A stretch of DNA of 64,000 nucleotides, taken from contig JACGWO010000002.1 in assembly GCA_034509735.1 (NCBI GenBank), positions 29,683,636 through 29,747,635 on the forward strand, in the 5' to 3' direction. Position 1 is the stretch's first letter. Each line of letters opens with the position of its first letter. Source of the stretch: Sesamum alatum. Taxonomy: Eukaryota; Streptophyta; Magnoliopsida; Lamiales; Pedaliaceae. The translations under genes and the position numbers were made by a program. The notes under the pieces are model-generated. The model worked only from the letters and a program-made list of their open reading frames with translations. It was not told where the DNA came from and did no database searches. Shown here piece by piece: positions 35,179 through 46,500 of the stretch.

Positions 35179-37158
35179 TGTTAGAATAGGTGACCATGTA
35201 AGCCAATTTTGGCAGGAATATGTAACCTATGTCTAGACAATTTCAGGTGTTTGATAAATCATTAATGAATAAAGAAGTGAATTTCATTTGGCATCACTTT
35301 GTTTGTCTTCACTTATATTTGTTTTCCATATCTGTTCACTACGCAAACAAAGCCCACAGACTGAGAATCAATTTCGGGGACTGGGACTACGCTTGGAGGT
35401 AGGTCCATGGAATCAGTCTTCCCGAATCAGTCCGGAAATCTCCAAGTCAAGGAATCCCGAAAATGGGTACCGGGATTCCATTTGAGACTTGCACTAAGCA
35501 CCTGCTGTCGTGTTTCATAGAAGAGTGACGAGGGTCGTCTAAGCAGTGTTAGTGGGTTAGCATGCTAGGACGCAGCTGACTGAGGTGACTCGCGGGAACC
35601 GTCTTACGGAGGACCTTGAGTATGGTCAGCAAGGTATGACGTGTATTCCCGGTTCCAACGGTACAGGCCAAGTCCTTTGACTTGAGGAATTGCTCAGTTT
35701 ACCTGTACGTTAGGGCTGTATCTTAGATATGGTGAGAGATTGCCAGAATTCTCTTTGGTAGTCATAAGCCATGTCTAGTACAGTTCTGGTGTACAAAGTG
35801 ACAGTAGTTTCCAAGAAAGGATCTGTCTCCTGCCAATAGGTATTGATAGTTGAGTCTCATATATGCTCTGTGTCTTGTCCCTAAAATCTGTGGCCACAGT
35901 AACTGAACAGAAGGGAAGGATTCCCTTGCGGCGTTTTAGTGAGGACAGACCGACACTTAGGTCCAAAATGGTACCTGCATTATCCGTGCCCTAGACTCTA
36001 AGTGATGAGACCGAAGACAGAAGGACAAGTGTACTGTTAGAGCCTAAATGTTCATCCTGAATATTTCACCTAGTCTCTAGTGCCATGGACCGTTGCTAGA
36101 TGGCCACCCATGGTAACGGAAGGATTCTAGGAATCCGACCAAGTCTAGCTGAAAGGTGAACCTAAAGAGTCACACACTATCCACACACATTTAGATATTG
36201 GAATTAAATATTGGAGTGAAGGAATGATTAAATTGGATTTAATCGGGTCCGTTATTTTTCTTGGAGAAATAATTCCTTCTATTAGATATAAGGAATTAAA
36301 TTGATAAATTAGATTTATCAAAGGGATTTATTTAAAGGGCTTAAATAATATTTATATTTATTTTAGCCTCTTGGAAATATTTTAAATAGGTTTTAAAATA
36401 TTCCATTAAATTAAATTAAATCAACGGTGAGATGAATGGGAGAGATGGATGGCTAGGATTGTTTTGACTAGGTCAAAACACTACTTTGACTAGGACTTTG
36501 ACTAGGTCAAAATCCTAGTCAAAATAGAGTTCTTGAAAGAGGAGTTTAAAGAGGATTAGACTCCTCTTCTATATAAACCCCTAGCATCCTACAAGTTGAA
36601 GGATGATGAAACTCCAACACACACACTACAACACACACACACGGATTCTCTCTCCCTCTCTCTCGTCTGATTCTCTCTCCCTCTCCAAGAAATATTTTCT
36701 TGGTTCTTTTTGTTCTTGGAACATTAAGAACTTGATGAATCAATACCATTAATCAATAATGTGTTATTGATTCATCCACTCCAAAAACATAAACTTGTTC
36801 GTTGCTAGCACAACGTGCAAGATACGTGGGTGGATCGTGTGTCACGATTTAGAGGGTCTCAAAGACGAGATCTTGGTGCAAAACGGGGAACAACGCTTGT
36901 AGCCGTTGAAGACGAAAACGACAACGGGTAGGTCTCGTTTTAATTTTTCGTCCTCTCTTTAATTTCCAACCCTATGGCCTCCATGATTTATTTTGTGTTG
37001 TTCGTTCATGAGATACACCGAACGCCCGGGAAATTTCAAAGGCACACCCTTTGAAACGTATTTTAATTTAAAAGCATGTTTAAATTCCATATTTAATTTT
37101 AATTATACCGCGCTTCCGCATTCGCGCTTTTCCCGGGACGATCCACAATTTCTTTTCA
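35179..37158 (+). repeat. 5' LTR of the complete family-B element
   Basis: TGTTAGAATAGG to TTCTTTTCA; 1980 bp. W-box cores at 36464-36522, TATATAAA at 36570-36577, R/U5 hairpin at 36734-36776, GAACAACGC near 36888, U5 segment ATACACCGAAC at 37013-37023, and U5 hairpin TTTCAAAGG-CACAC-CCTTTGAAA at 37034-37056. Confidence 0.96.
36464..36577 (+). promoter_or_regulatory. W-box cluster and TATA box of the family-B 5' LTR
   Basis: W-box cores at 36464, 36472, 36486, 36498, 36506 and 36518, then TATATAAA at 36570-36577. This would drive the full genomic RNA of the element. WRKY control is inferred from the motif and from known copia elements. Confidence 0.6.
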
Positions 37159-37159
37159 G

Positions 37160-37171
37160 TGGTATCAGAGC
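37160..37171 (+). other. Primer-binding site, family-B element
   Basis: TGGTATCAGAGC, one base after the LTR end at 37158; complementary to the 3' end of initiator-Met tRNA. Confidence 0.95.
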
Positions 37172-39498
37172 CCGGTTCGGTGTATAGGCCTAGGGTTTAT
37201 GTGCGTTTTAAGCATGAAACGTGATTTAGCATGTTTTAATTAAATCTTGAATTTCTTGATTATTAAAGCATGTTATTTTATTACTTTTAATTCGTGTGAA
37301 TTTATTAATGTTGGTGTTTTTCTGTTTTTCTTGGGAAACGGGATGGGAAATTAATCTGAAAAACGAGAGAAAACGCCAAAGCCGGCCAGCCGGGAAGGCT
37401 GGCCGCGCGCAGCCGAGCACTGCCGGTAGGGCGGACGCGCGCAGGCATGGGAAGCCTGCGCGCGCGCGCACTGCCGGCCGCGCAGGGGCAGCGCGCAGCC
37501 AGGATGGCTGCGCGCGGGCGTGCGCGCATGAAAGCGCCTCCAGGCGCGCGCGCGGGTAGACAAAGGAGTCTGCGCGCGCGCGCCCGGCAGGCACGCCCAT
37601 GCGCGCGCGCGCGCAAGGCTGACGGGCGGGGAGCCCGCGCGCGGACGGGCACCAGGCGCGCCGCCAGGCGCGCGCGCACGCAGACGGAGGCGTCTGCGTT
37701 CGCGCGCCCGGCAGGCACGCCCAGTGCGCGTCTGCGCGCGCGCTCTGCGCACAGCGCAGGCACACGGCCGGCGGCCAGCAAGCCAGCGCGCGCAAGGAAG
37801 AGGAGCCTGCGCGCGCGTCGGCCTGCCGATGTGCTAGGCCATGCAGTGCGCTGCCGGTCAGGCGCGCGCGCAAGCAGGCAGGGGCCTGCGCGCGCGCCCG
37901 GCCAGGCAGCGCCTGCGCGCGCGGCCGGCCGGCTGGCTGCCGCAGGCGGCGGCGGCCGGTGGCTGTGAAGCTAGGGTTTTGAAACCCTAGTGTTATTTTA
38001 TTTTAAATTAATTTTCAGTTTTAATTTTGAATTAATTCTGAAAAATCGTTTTTTGGGTTCAATTTTTCCTAAGTTCCTAAAGACATTATTTTAGGAGTAA
38101 AAATAAATTGGATTTGGAATCCCGAGGTTATTTTACTTAAGATAATGAGGAAAGGTTTTCCTAAAACGAGAAAAAAGATTAATATTACCAATATTTATAT
38201 TTTTTTATTTTTCACACGTTGCGCACATGTTCATTTATTTTCATCTTGGATTAATATGATTGGAAATCATGTGTTGTTGGAATATTATGATTATGTGATT
38301 GGATCATGTAATTACGTGTGTTGGATGGAAATGGATGATCACGAGCCCTAGACCGAATGTATGGTTTAATTTTCTGTTGGGCCTGTGTGCCTCTTTAACT
38401 GCTTTCTCCTTCTCTCTTTCTAGTGCCTTGGAATAATAAGGCTTTCTACCTCCCTCCTTATGTACTCCCCCGGGTTTTCGCTGGGGTTTCTATTTTTTAA
38501 TATGTAATGAGAGTAGACTAGGAGTGAGGTTTCTTTTTGTAATTGGTGGAGAAGAAGGAAGGACCACATGGAGAGCCCAGACCGGAGGTCCCTTGGAGTT
38601 TTTCCATGAAGTGAAGAAAGAGAAAAGAGACCAAGGCCCATCAGCATGATGATTGGGTTACTATTATTGTAATAGTATAGGACCAACCCTAGATTGACCA
38701 TAGATCCACTGCGGGATCAGTGGGTCGCATAGGATTTGGGCTCGTGATCATCCAACAGGGGCGTGCTAGGCTTTAATTTTGCATGTGGTTATTGTGATGG
38801 ATGAATGGGTTTTTATTTATCATATAACTGCTATGGATGGATTTTATTTATGCATTATGGATGAATGTATGCATATATATTATGAGATCTCGGTCATTCA
38901 CTACTCTCACATTGGTTGGACCAATGTTGAAATATTAGACCCTAGATAAAGTGGACATGAACTCTAGGAGTTTGTCCATGCCTTCCAATCCATGGCACAG
39001 TGAGGAAGCTGTTTTAGGTCAATAGCGTGGTCTCACGAGTCGTGGCACGTTATTGTACTTAAAAGAAGCTGCACTATGTCATGAACGAAAAATGGGCTGC
39101 TGTTACCTGTCTCACGAGTCGTGGGGGTACCAGTGGGTCTGTGGCTCGGTCGATTGGGTCGGGTCTAACGCCTAATTAGCATGATTCGCTTGGAGTCCTC
39201 GGGATCATGCGAAAGGGTGAGGCAATAATCTTGGGAATCTCGTGGAACGAGAATGGTATGGAATACCTCCCACAGGATCTTTTCCATGCGAATCGTAAAA
39301 GCGGGGTATGGGAAAAATCGCTGTGGATCCCAAGCCCACTAGGAAAGGATTTCCCGAAAATCACGTTTGAGAGTACCGTGTGTTTCGTATAAATAGTGGG
39401 AGGATTAAATGACTAAAGACCAAGCATTTAATTATTTCATCAAACCACCGTCTTTATTTTCTGCTGATCGCGCGTTGTTTTCTAAATGTAGATTTAAA
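37172..39498 (+). other. Untranslated leader of the family-B element
   Basis: About 2.3 kb. It starts with a stretch complementary to U5 (37172-37185). An approximately 590-bp CpG-dense island (about 37380-37970) has irregular internal repeats, for example around GGCAGGCACGCCCA at about 37584 and 37708. Further on are AT-rich sequence and two CACGAGTCGTG palindromes at 39034-39044 and 39113-39123. Open frames of up to 215 codons across the island are present in all frames and look like low-complexity artefacts. No gene is supported before gag. Confidence 0.78.
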
Positions 39499-40768
39499 AT
39501 GTCTAAGAACCCACTATCAACCATTCTTGAGACAAACAAATTCAATGGAACAAATTACAACGACTGGTTGCGCAATCTCAGGATAGTCCTAGATTACGAG
39601 AACCAAGGCTACGTCATGGACGAGCCTCTCCCTAGGACCTTGCCGGAAGGATCCACGCCAGAAGAACGTGAGACGTTCGAGACTTGGCATAAGGATAACT
39701 GGAAGGTCCGTAGCGTCATACTTGCTTCGATGACCAATGAGATTCAGAAGCAATATGAAAGGCTAGACGATGTCCCTTCCATTATGGCTCGCCTTAAGGA
39801 TTGCTATGCAGTCCCGGACCGGCATACTAGGTATGTCGCGACCAAGGCGTTCTTTGGAACTAAAATGACAGAAGGATCCTCTGTACAAGAGCATGGGGTT
39901 AAAATGCTTACCCTAGTGGAAAAGCTCGAGGACCTAAAGGCAGGTCTCGATAACGAAACGTACATAGATGTGATCCTTCAGTCACTCCCACCCTCCTTCG
40001 ACCAATTTATCGTCAACTATAACATGAATGCACTTGAGAAGGGCATTCATGAGTTGATCAATATGTTGGTGCAATACGAGGCAACGACTAAGAAGTCCAC
40101 GCCTTCGGTATTGTTTGGAGGTGCTTCAACTTCCAAGACGAAAGGCAAGGGTGCCGGACGTTGGAAAAAGAAGAAGGGGAAGGGAAAAGCCGTCATAGCA
40201 GCTACGAACACTCAGAGTGTTCCCATTGCCAAAGAGGGGAAAGGCAAAGGAAAGGGAAAGGTTGTCTCTAAGCAACAGTCAAAGGCATATGACATATGTA
40301 TCAACTGCCGTGAGAAAAGGCATTGGAAGAGAGAGTGCCCCAAACTCTTCTCAAACCAAGGTATATATGTGATTGAGGTTAATATGGTCACTAATTCTGC
40401 CTCTTGGGTATTGGATACCGGCTGTGGAGCTCACATTTGCAATGATTTGCAGGTGCTGAAAAGAAGCAGAAAACTAAGTAGCGGGGACATGATCCTGAAG
40501 CTTGGAAATGGCAAGGCCATCTCGGCAGAAGCAGTAGGATCCGCCACTTTAGTGATTAGTGATACCATTAGCATAGAATTAGAGCAGGTTTATTTTGTAC
40601 CTAGTATGATTAAGAACATCATTTCCATTCCATTGTTGGACAATAGTGGTTATGAGTTCAGAATCAATAAAAATTGCTTTTATTTGATGAGGTGTGGAAT
40701 TGCTCATCTACTTGGTACATTGCATAACGGGCTCTATATCTTGCAACAAACGAATTTCGTTCTTAAAC
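39499..40768 (+). pseudogene. Family-B gag and protease
   Basis: Open from MSKNPL at 39499 (an in-frame ATG 30 codons upstream exists, but MSKNPL is the start shared with both A copies). Gag, the capsid part, has FNGTNYNDWLRNLRIVL near residue 14 and ends in a Lys/Gly-rich stretch, then a zinc knuckle CINCREKRHWKREC (C267, C270, H275, C280; all ligands present, the usual Gly before His is Arg). Protease follows with WVLDTGCGAH, catalytic Asp near residue 306. The frame is intact until a one-base change near 40766, so gag could still be made from this copy; the stop in that frame lies at 40792-40794. Products would form the virus-like particle and cut the polyprotein. Confidence 0.9.
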
Positions 40769-41674
40769 GCTCAACACAAACGGAAATTAGATAATAACGG
40801 GAACGCACGTCTGTGGCACGCTAGACTAGGTCACATATCCCAAGATAGGATGAAAAGGTTGGTAGACTCAAAGAACCTAGAGGTTGGGGACTTGAGCGAT
40901 CTACCAACTTGTGAATCTTGTCTAAGACGGAAAATGACCAAGAAGCCCTTTGTAGGTCAAAGCAGGCTTGCCACGGGTCTGTTGGACTTGGTCCATACAG
41001 ACGTATGTGGACCACTAAGGACGCAGGCTCGAGGTGGGTTCTCCTACTTCATAACCTTCACCGATGATCATTCACGGTATGGTTATGTTTACCTAATGAG
41101 GTACAAGTCTGAAGCTCTTGAGAGGTTTAAAGAATTCAGACTTGAAGTGGAGAACCAGACCAACTGCAAAATTAAAGTCCTACGGTCAGACCGAGGTGGT
41201 GAATACCTTAGTGCCGAATTCCTTGATTATCTAAAAAAACATGGTATAATATCAGAATGGACACCTCCCGGAACACCACAATTAAACGGCATCTCTGAAA
41301 GGAGGAACCGAACCCTGTTGGACATGGTTCGGTCCATGATGAGTTTTTACCAAATTGCCCTTATCGTTTTGGGGTTATGCATTAGAAACGGCAGCCAAGT
41401 TGTTGAATTTGGCGCCTACCAGTGCATTGACCCAAACGCCATATGAGATATGGCACGGCAAGCCTGCGTCCTACAACTACTTGAAAGTGTGGGGTAGCCC
41501 CGCATACGTCAAGAGGTTAGTGGAGATAAGCTAGAATCCAGGTCTAGCCTATGCAGGTTCGTTGGATACCCTAGAGAAACTGCGGGTTATTACTTTTATG
41601 ACCCTTTGGAACAAAAGGTATTTGTTTCAAGGAATGCAGTATTCTTGGAGCAAGGCTTCCCGGAGGATATCTAA
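40769..41674 (+). pseudogene. Family-B integrase, frameshifted
   Basis: The integrase zinc region (HARLGHIS, then CESC at the expected distance) and the catalytic core (TDVCGPL, TDDHSRYGYVY, RSDRGGEYL) are clear in the frame open to about 41345. An extra T there moves the frame; the C-terminal part (YEIWHGKPASY, then YVKRL) continues in a second frame until a lost G near 41522, and a third frame ends in TAA at 41672-41674, where the related copy at 10067 has CAA. The D, D and E residues of the core are all encoded. The enzyme inserts element cDNA with 5-bp staggered cuts, matching the TSDs seen in this window. Confidence 0.88.
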
Positions 41675-43552
41675 CCTGATGAGCTGATCCTTGAGGAATC
41701 AAGTGATGGAACTCAGCCATCAGAAACAGCCGCGGAATCCTCACCTAAAGGATTCAGGATTAACGCCCGAAGGGCTGACCAACCTAGAGAAGTCCAACAT
41801 GCTAGGCATGAAGGACAACCTCAAGAGAGGCCAGCCCTGGCCCCTGAACTGCCGGCTCCGATACAGTCAGCGCCCACAGTCACCACTGACGTTCCCGTCC
41901 TCCGTAGGTCCACTAGAGAATCCAGACCTCCAGTGAGATATGGGTTTCTAAGTGCGACCGATCTTCTGGATAACGATCCTAAGACATACGGGGAAGCGAT
42001 GTCTGACATCGACTCCGGGAAATGGCTTGAGGCCATGAAGACCGAAATGGACTCCATGAGCGAGAACCAAGTTTGGAGACTTGTAGATCCACCGAAAGGT
42101 GTTAAGCCAGTGGGCTGTAAGTGGGTCTACAAGCGCAAAATCGGCGTTGATGGAGAAGTCACAACCTTTAAGGCTAGGCTTGTAGCTAAGGGATACACTC
42201 AACGACCCGGGGTCGATTTTGAGGATACCTACTCGCCAGTAGCCATGGCTAAGTCCATTCGGATCCTGCTTGCCATAGCAGCATGGTACGACTATGCAAT
42301 ATGGCAGATGGACGTGAAAACGGCCTTCCTCAACGGTTTCGTTGAAGAAGAGATCTATATGGATCAGCCGGAGGGTTCCACGGTCACTGGAGAAGAACAG
42401 AAGGTCTGTCGTCTCCAGAAGTCCATCTATGGCCTCAAACAAGCCTCCCGAAGTTGGAACATTCGATTTGATGAAGTAATACGGGGTTATGACTTCATCA
42501 GAAACGAATCCGACCCTTGTGTATACAAGAAGGTCAGTGGGAGCTCCATAGTGTTCCTAGTGCTTTACGTGGATGACATTCTGCTCATTGGAAATGACGT
42601 CAGAATGTTAGGAAACACGAAAGCATGGCTGTCAACCAAGTTTTCCATGAAGGACTTGGGTGAAGCGTCCTACATCCTAGGCATCCAGATTGTCAGGGAC
42701 AGATCTAAAAGGATGTTAGGGCTCACCCAAAACTCGTATATGGAGAAAGTCCTAAAGAGATATCGAATGGACAACTCCAAACGAGGATTCCTTCCAATGA
42801 GGCATGGGATCAAGTTATCCAAGAAACAGTCCCCGCAGACTGATGAGGAACTTGAAAAGATGAAAGTCATCCCCTATGCTTCTGCCGTAGGCAGCATCCA
42901 ATATGCGGTCCACTGCACCAGGCCTGACATTGCATACGCTTTAAGCGTGACTAGCAGATATCAGTCCTGTGCAGGAGAGGCACATTGGAATGCCGTTAAG
43001 GGCATCCTTAAGTACCTTAGGAGGACTAAGGAAATGTTCTTGGTCTATGGCAATGGAGAACTAATTCTGGAAGGCTTTAGCGACGCTAGCTTCCAGTCTG
43101 ATGACGATGATGCCAAGTCTCAATCGGGGTATGTATTCAAACTCAACGGAGGAGTAGTGGCTTGGAAAAGTTCCAAGCAAGCAACCACTACTGACTCCAC
43201 CACTGAGGCTGAATACATAGCAGCTTCAGAAGCTGCTAAGGAAGCGGTTTGGATGAGAAACTACATCCAAGAGTTGGGTGTGGTGCCTAGCATCGCCGAG
43301 CCTGTTGTCATCTTCTGTGATAACAACGGTGCAATAGCGCAAGCAAAGGAACCGAGATCTCATCACCGTTCCAAACACATTCTTAGACGCTACCATCTTC
43401 TTAGAGAAATGGTAGGAAGAGGTGACGTTCGGATGGACCGAGTCAACTCAGCAGACAACACAGCAGACCCGCTGACAAAGCCTATGTCGCAGAGTGCTCA
43501 TACGCAACATCTTGAGAAGATGGGGATTAAGCATATGGGTGATTGGCTTTAA
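41675..43552 (+). pseudogene. Family-B reverse transcriptase and RNase H, long open frame
   Basis: Open from 41675 to the stop at 43550-43552 (about 625 codons; the first ATG is at 41933). RT: VWRLVDPPKGVKPVGCKWVY, KARLVAKGYTQ, MDVKTAFLNGF, SIYGLKQASRSW, LYVDDILL with YVDD at 42566-42577. RNase H: DASFQSDDDDAKSQSGY, TTEAEYIAASEA, FCDNNGA, end MGDWL. No inactivating change is visible within RT and RNase H themselves, but the frame is cut off from gag by the upstream breaks, so normal polyprotein expression is lost. This is the most intact RT in the window and the reference for judging the deletion in family A. Confidence 0.9.
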
Positions 43553-43568
43553 AGGTCAAGTGGGAGAT
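43551..43568 (+). other. Polypurine tract, family-B element
   Basis: AAAGGTCAAGTGGGAGAT directly before the 3' LTR; its purine run AAGTGGGAGA is the usual copia plus-strand primer and is repeated before 7444, 11961 and 19444 and, inverted, at 51101-51111. Confidence 0.8.
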
Positions 43569-45553
43569 TGTTAGAATAGGTGACCATGTAAGCCAATTTT
43601 GGCAGGAATATGTAACCTATGTCTAGACAATTTCAGGTGTTTGATAAATCATTAATGAATAAAGAAGTGAATTTCATTTGGCATCACTTTATTTGTGTTC
43701 ACTTATATTTGTTTTCCATATCTGTTCACTACGCAAACAAAGCCCACAGACTGAGAATCAATTTCAGGGACTGGGACTACGCTTGGAGGTAGGTCCATGG
43801 AATCAGTCTTCCCGAATCAGTCCGGAAATCTCCAAGTCAAGGAATTCCGAAAATGGGTACCGGGATTCCATTTGAGACTTGCACTAAGCACCTGCTATCG
43901 TGTTTCATCGACGGGTGACGAAGGTCGTCTAAGCAGTGTTAGTGGGTTAGCATGCTAGGACGCAGCTGACTGAGGTGACTCCCGGGAACCGTCTTACGGA
44001 GGACCTTGAGTATGGTCAGCAAGATATGACGTGTATTCCCGGTTCCAACGGTACAGGCTAAGTCCTTTGACTTGAGGAATTGCTCAGTTTACCTGTACGT
44101 TAGGGCTGTATCTTAGATATGGTGAGAGATTGCCAGAATTCTCTTTGATAGTCATAAGTCATGTCTAGTACAGTTCTGGTGTACAAAGTGACAGTAGTTT
44201 CCAAGAAAGGATCTGTCTCCTGCCAATAGGTATTGACAGTTGAGTCTCATATATGCTCTGTGTCTTGTCCCTAAAATCTATGGCCACAGTAACTGAACAG
44301 AAGGGAAGGATTCCCTTGCGGCGTTTAGTGAGGACAGACCGACACTTAGGTCCAAAATGGGTACCTGCATTATCCGTGCCCTAGACTCTAAGTGATGAGA
44401 CCGAAGACAGAAGGACAAGTGTACTGTTAGAGCCTAAATGTTCATCCCTGAATATTTCACCTAGTCTCTAGTGCCATGGACCGTTGCTAGATGGCCACCC
44501 ATGGTAACGGAAGGATTCTAGGAATCCGACCAAGTCTAGCTGAAAGGTGAACCTAAAGAGTCACACACTATCCACACACATTTAGATATTTAATTAGGAA
44601 TTAAATATTGGAGTGAAGGAATGATTAAATTGGATTTAATCGGGTCCTTTATTTTTCTTGGAGAAATAATTCCTTCAATTAGATATAAGGAATTAAATTG
44701 ATAAATTAGATTTATCAAAGGGATTTATTTAAAGGGCTTAAATAATATTTATATTTATTTTCACCTCTTGGAAATATTTAAATAGGTTTTAAATATTCCA
44801 TTAAATTAAATTAAATCAACGGTGAGATGAATGGGAGAGATGGATGGCTAGGATTGTTTTGACTAGGTCAAAACACTACTTTGACTAGGACTTTGACTAG
44901 GTCAAAATCCTAGTCAAAATAGAGTTCTTGAAAGAGGAGTTTAAAGAGGATTAGACTCCTCTTCTATATAAACCCCTAGCATCCTACAAGTTGAAGGATG
45001 ATGAAACTCCAACACACACACTACAACACACACACACGGATTCTCTCTCCCTCTCTCTCGTCCGATTCTCTCTCCCTCTCCAAGAAATATTTTCTTGGTT
45101 CTTTTTGTTCTTGGAACATAAAGAACTTGATGAATCAATACCATTAATCAATAATGTGTTATTGATTCATCCACTCCAAAAACATAAACTTGTTCGTTGC
45201 TAGCACGACGTGCAAGATACGTGGGTGGATCGTGTGTCACGATTTAGAGGGTCTCAAAGACGAGATCTTGGTGCAAAACGGGGAACAACGCTTGTAGCCG
45301 TTGAAGACGAAAACGACAACGGGTAGGTCTCGTTTTAATTTTTCGTCCTCTCTTTAATTTCCAACCCTATGGCCTCCATGATTTATTTTGTGTTATTCAT
45401 TCATGAGATACACCGAACGCCCGGGAAATTTCAAAGGCACACCCTTTGAAACGTGTTTTAATTTAAAAGCATGTTTAAATTCCATATTTAATTTTAATTA
45501 TACCGCGCTTCCGCATTCGCGCTTTTCCCGGGACGATCCACAATTTCTTTTCA
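43569..45553 (+). repeat. 3' LTR of the complete family-B element
   Basis: TGTTAGAATAGG to TTCTTTTCA; 1985 bp. TATATAAA at 44965-44972 with the W-box cluster upstream. Followed by the target copy TCACT and the remainder of the E LTR. Confidence 0.96.
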
Positions 45554-46412
45554 TCACTATCTCCCAATAAATGTCTAGGGCCTGGATTTGTCAATCGGTT
45601 CCCATCTCTGACTTCATATCTATGTATCTACTCTATTTGTGTTTCGCCATAATCAATGTAGGAAACCGCTTTCCTATTTGATCGTTAGTTGTGTGACCAT
45701 AGACTTCTGGAGATAAACACTATGTTAAAGAATATCGGAGATCACAATCATCTTTTGATGGTCGATAGATTCTATATTGGAACTCACCAGCCTCATGCAT
45801 GTTATGACTACACTAGAACAGGGTTTTTAGTGACCATGTCAAAACACAGTTACGTTAGCCAAGACCAAGATACAGTCGCCCCATACACAAAGCTATTGTA
45901 GCTCCTCAAGTTTAAGGACTAAATTCTATACTATCGCATTTGAGGAGTTCTAGTTATACCGATCATGCCTTATGAGCTTCCATATAATAACCCATGTGAG
46001 TCAGTCAGTGAACTTGACAACTCCTTGTCAAGCACCCACTAAAAATGCATAGATGTTATACGTTTATCGTCGATGAAACTCGAGACTCATCAAATGAAAA
46101 CATCACTTAATGCAAGTCTCTATAGATACCTCGATGCCCTTTCTCGAGATTTCTTGACTTATGATCATTTCAGACCAACACTCGAAAGTTCGTTTCATAC
46201 TCTCCATCAAATATGCGGCCCAGCTTCATTGGTTTTCATGGTTTGTGGGCTTTGTCTATGACATACATCAAACCGTAATCAATCAACAAGACAAAGTTAC
46301 CAAATGAATATATTTTATTCATATGATTCAACATTACATCTGAAAAAGATTGCGTAAAATAGATGATAGAACAACCAACCTTATTGGCTTTCTTGGTCAC
46401 CCTACTCTAACA

Positions 46413-46500
46413 ATCTCTCACTTGACTTTAAAGCCAATCACCCATATACTTCAGTCTTATCTTCTCAAGATGCTGAGTATAGGTGATCTATGAAACCAAC
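46413..46500 (-). pseudogene. 3' end of pol of the family-E element (remnant)
   Basis: The minus strand shows a weakened polypurine tract (AAGTGAGAGAT) and, before it, sequence for the C-terminal YMGDWL end and a CATCTTGAGAAGAT block like that of family B near 43511. The similarity fades within about 100 bp, so the rest of the element is deleted or too decayed to see. Confidence 0.65.

Larger units (their letters stand above)
35179..45553 (+). mobile_element. Complete Ty1/copia element, family B
   Basis: 10,375 bp with two LTRs, PBS, leader, gag-pol and polypurine tract, flanked by the target duplication TCACT (35174-35178 and 45554-45558). By eye the two LTRs differ at roughly 30 sites plus a few small indels, indicating a fairly recent insertion. 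It lies inside the family-E LTR. Long (about 2 kb) LTRs, a 2.3-kb leader and this polyprotein suggest an Angela/Tork-like lineage, but that assignment is not tested. All domains are present, with frameshifts and one stop in the INT/RT part. Confidence 0.95.
31462..46412 (-). mobile_element. 3' LTR of a minus-strand family-E copia element, interrupted twice
   Basis: The minus strand runs from TGTTAGAGTAGG (right edge 46412) to about 31462. Removing the G LTR with one target copy (32538-35076) and the B element with one target copy (35179-45558) leaves about 2.03 kb, the size of the other LTRs. It keeps the shared U3 block (35076-35115, with CAACGGTCCATGGCAC), the GTGTGGCT block near 32397, and the R/U5 hairpin at 31774-31806 with loop ATTGA. 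To its right, 46413 onward matches the end of copia pol, so it is the 3' LTR. The left edge is inferred from TG and length only. Confidence 0.75.

Noticed and set aside
37226..37873. Long frames (up to 215 codons) across the GC-rich leader island, and similar ones at 3-619, 14240-14588 and 55958-56298
   Set aside because: They occur in several frames on both strands at once, encode Arg/Ala/Pro/Cys-rich low-complexity peptide, and are not shared between copies of the same family. They follow from GC richness and lack of stop codons.
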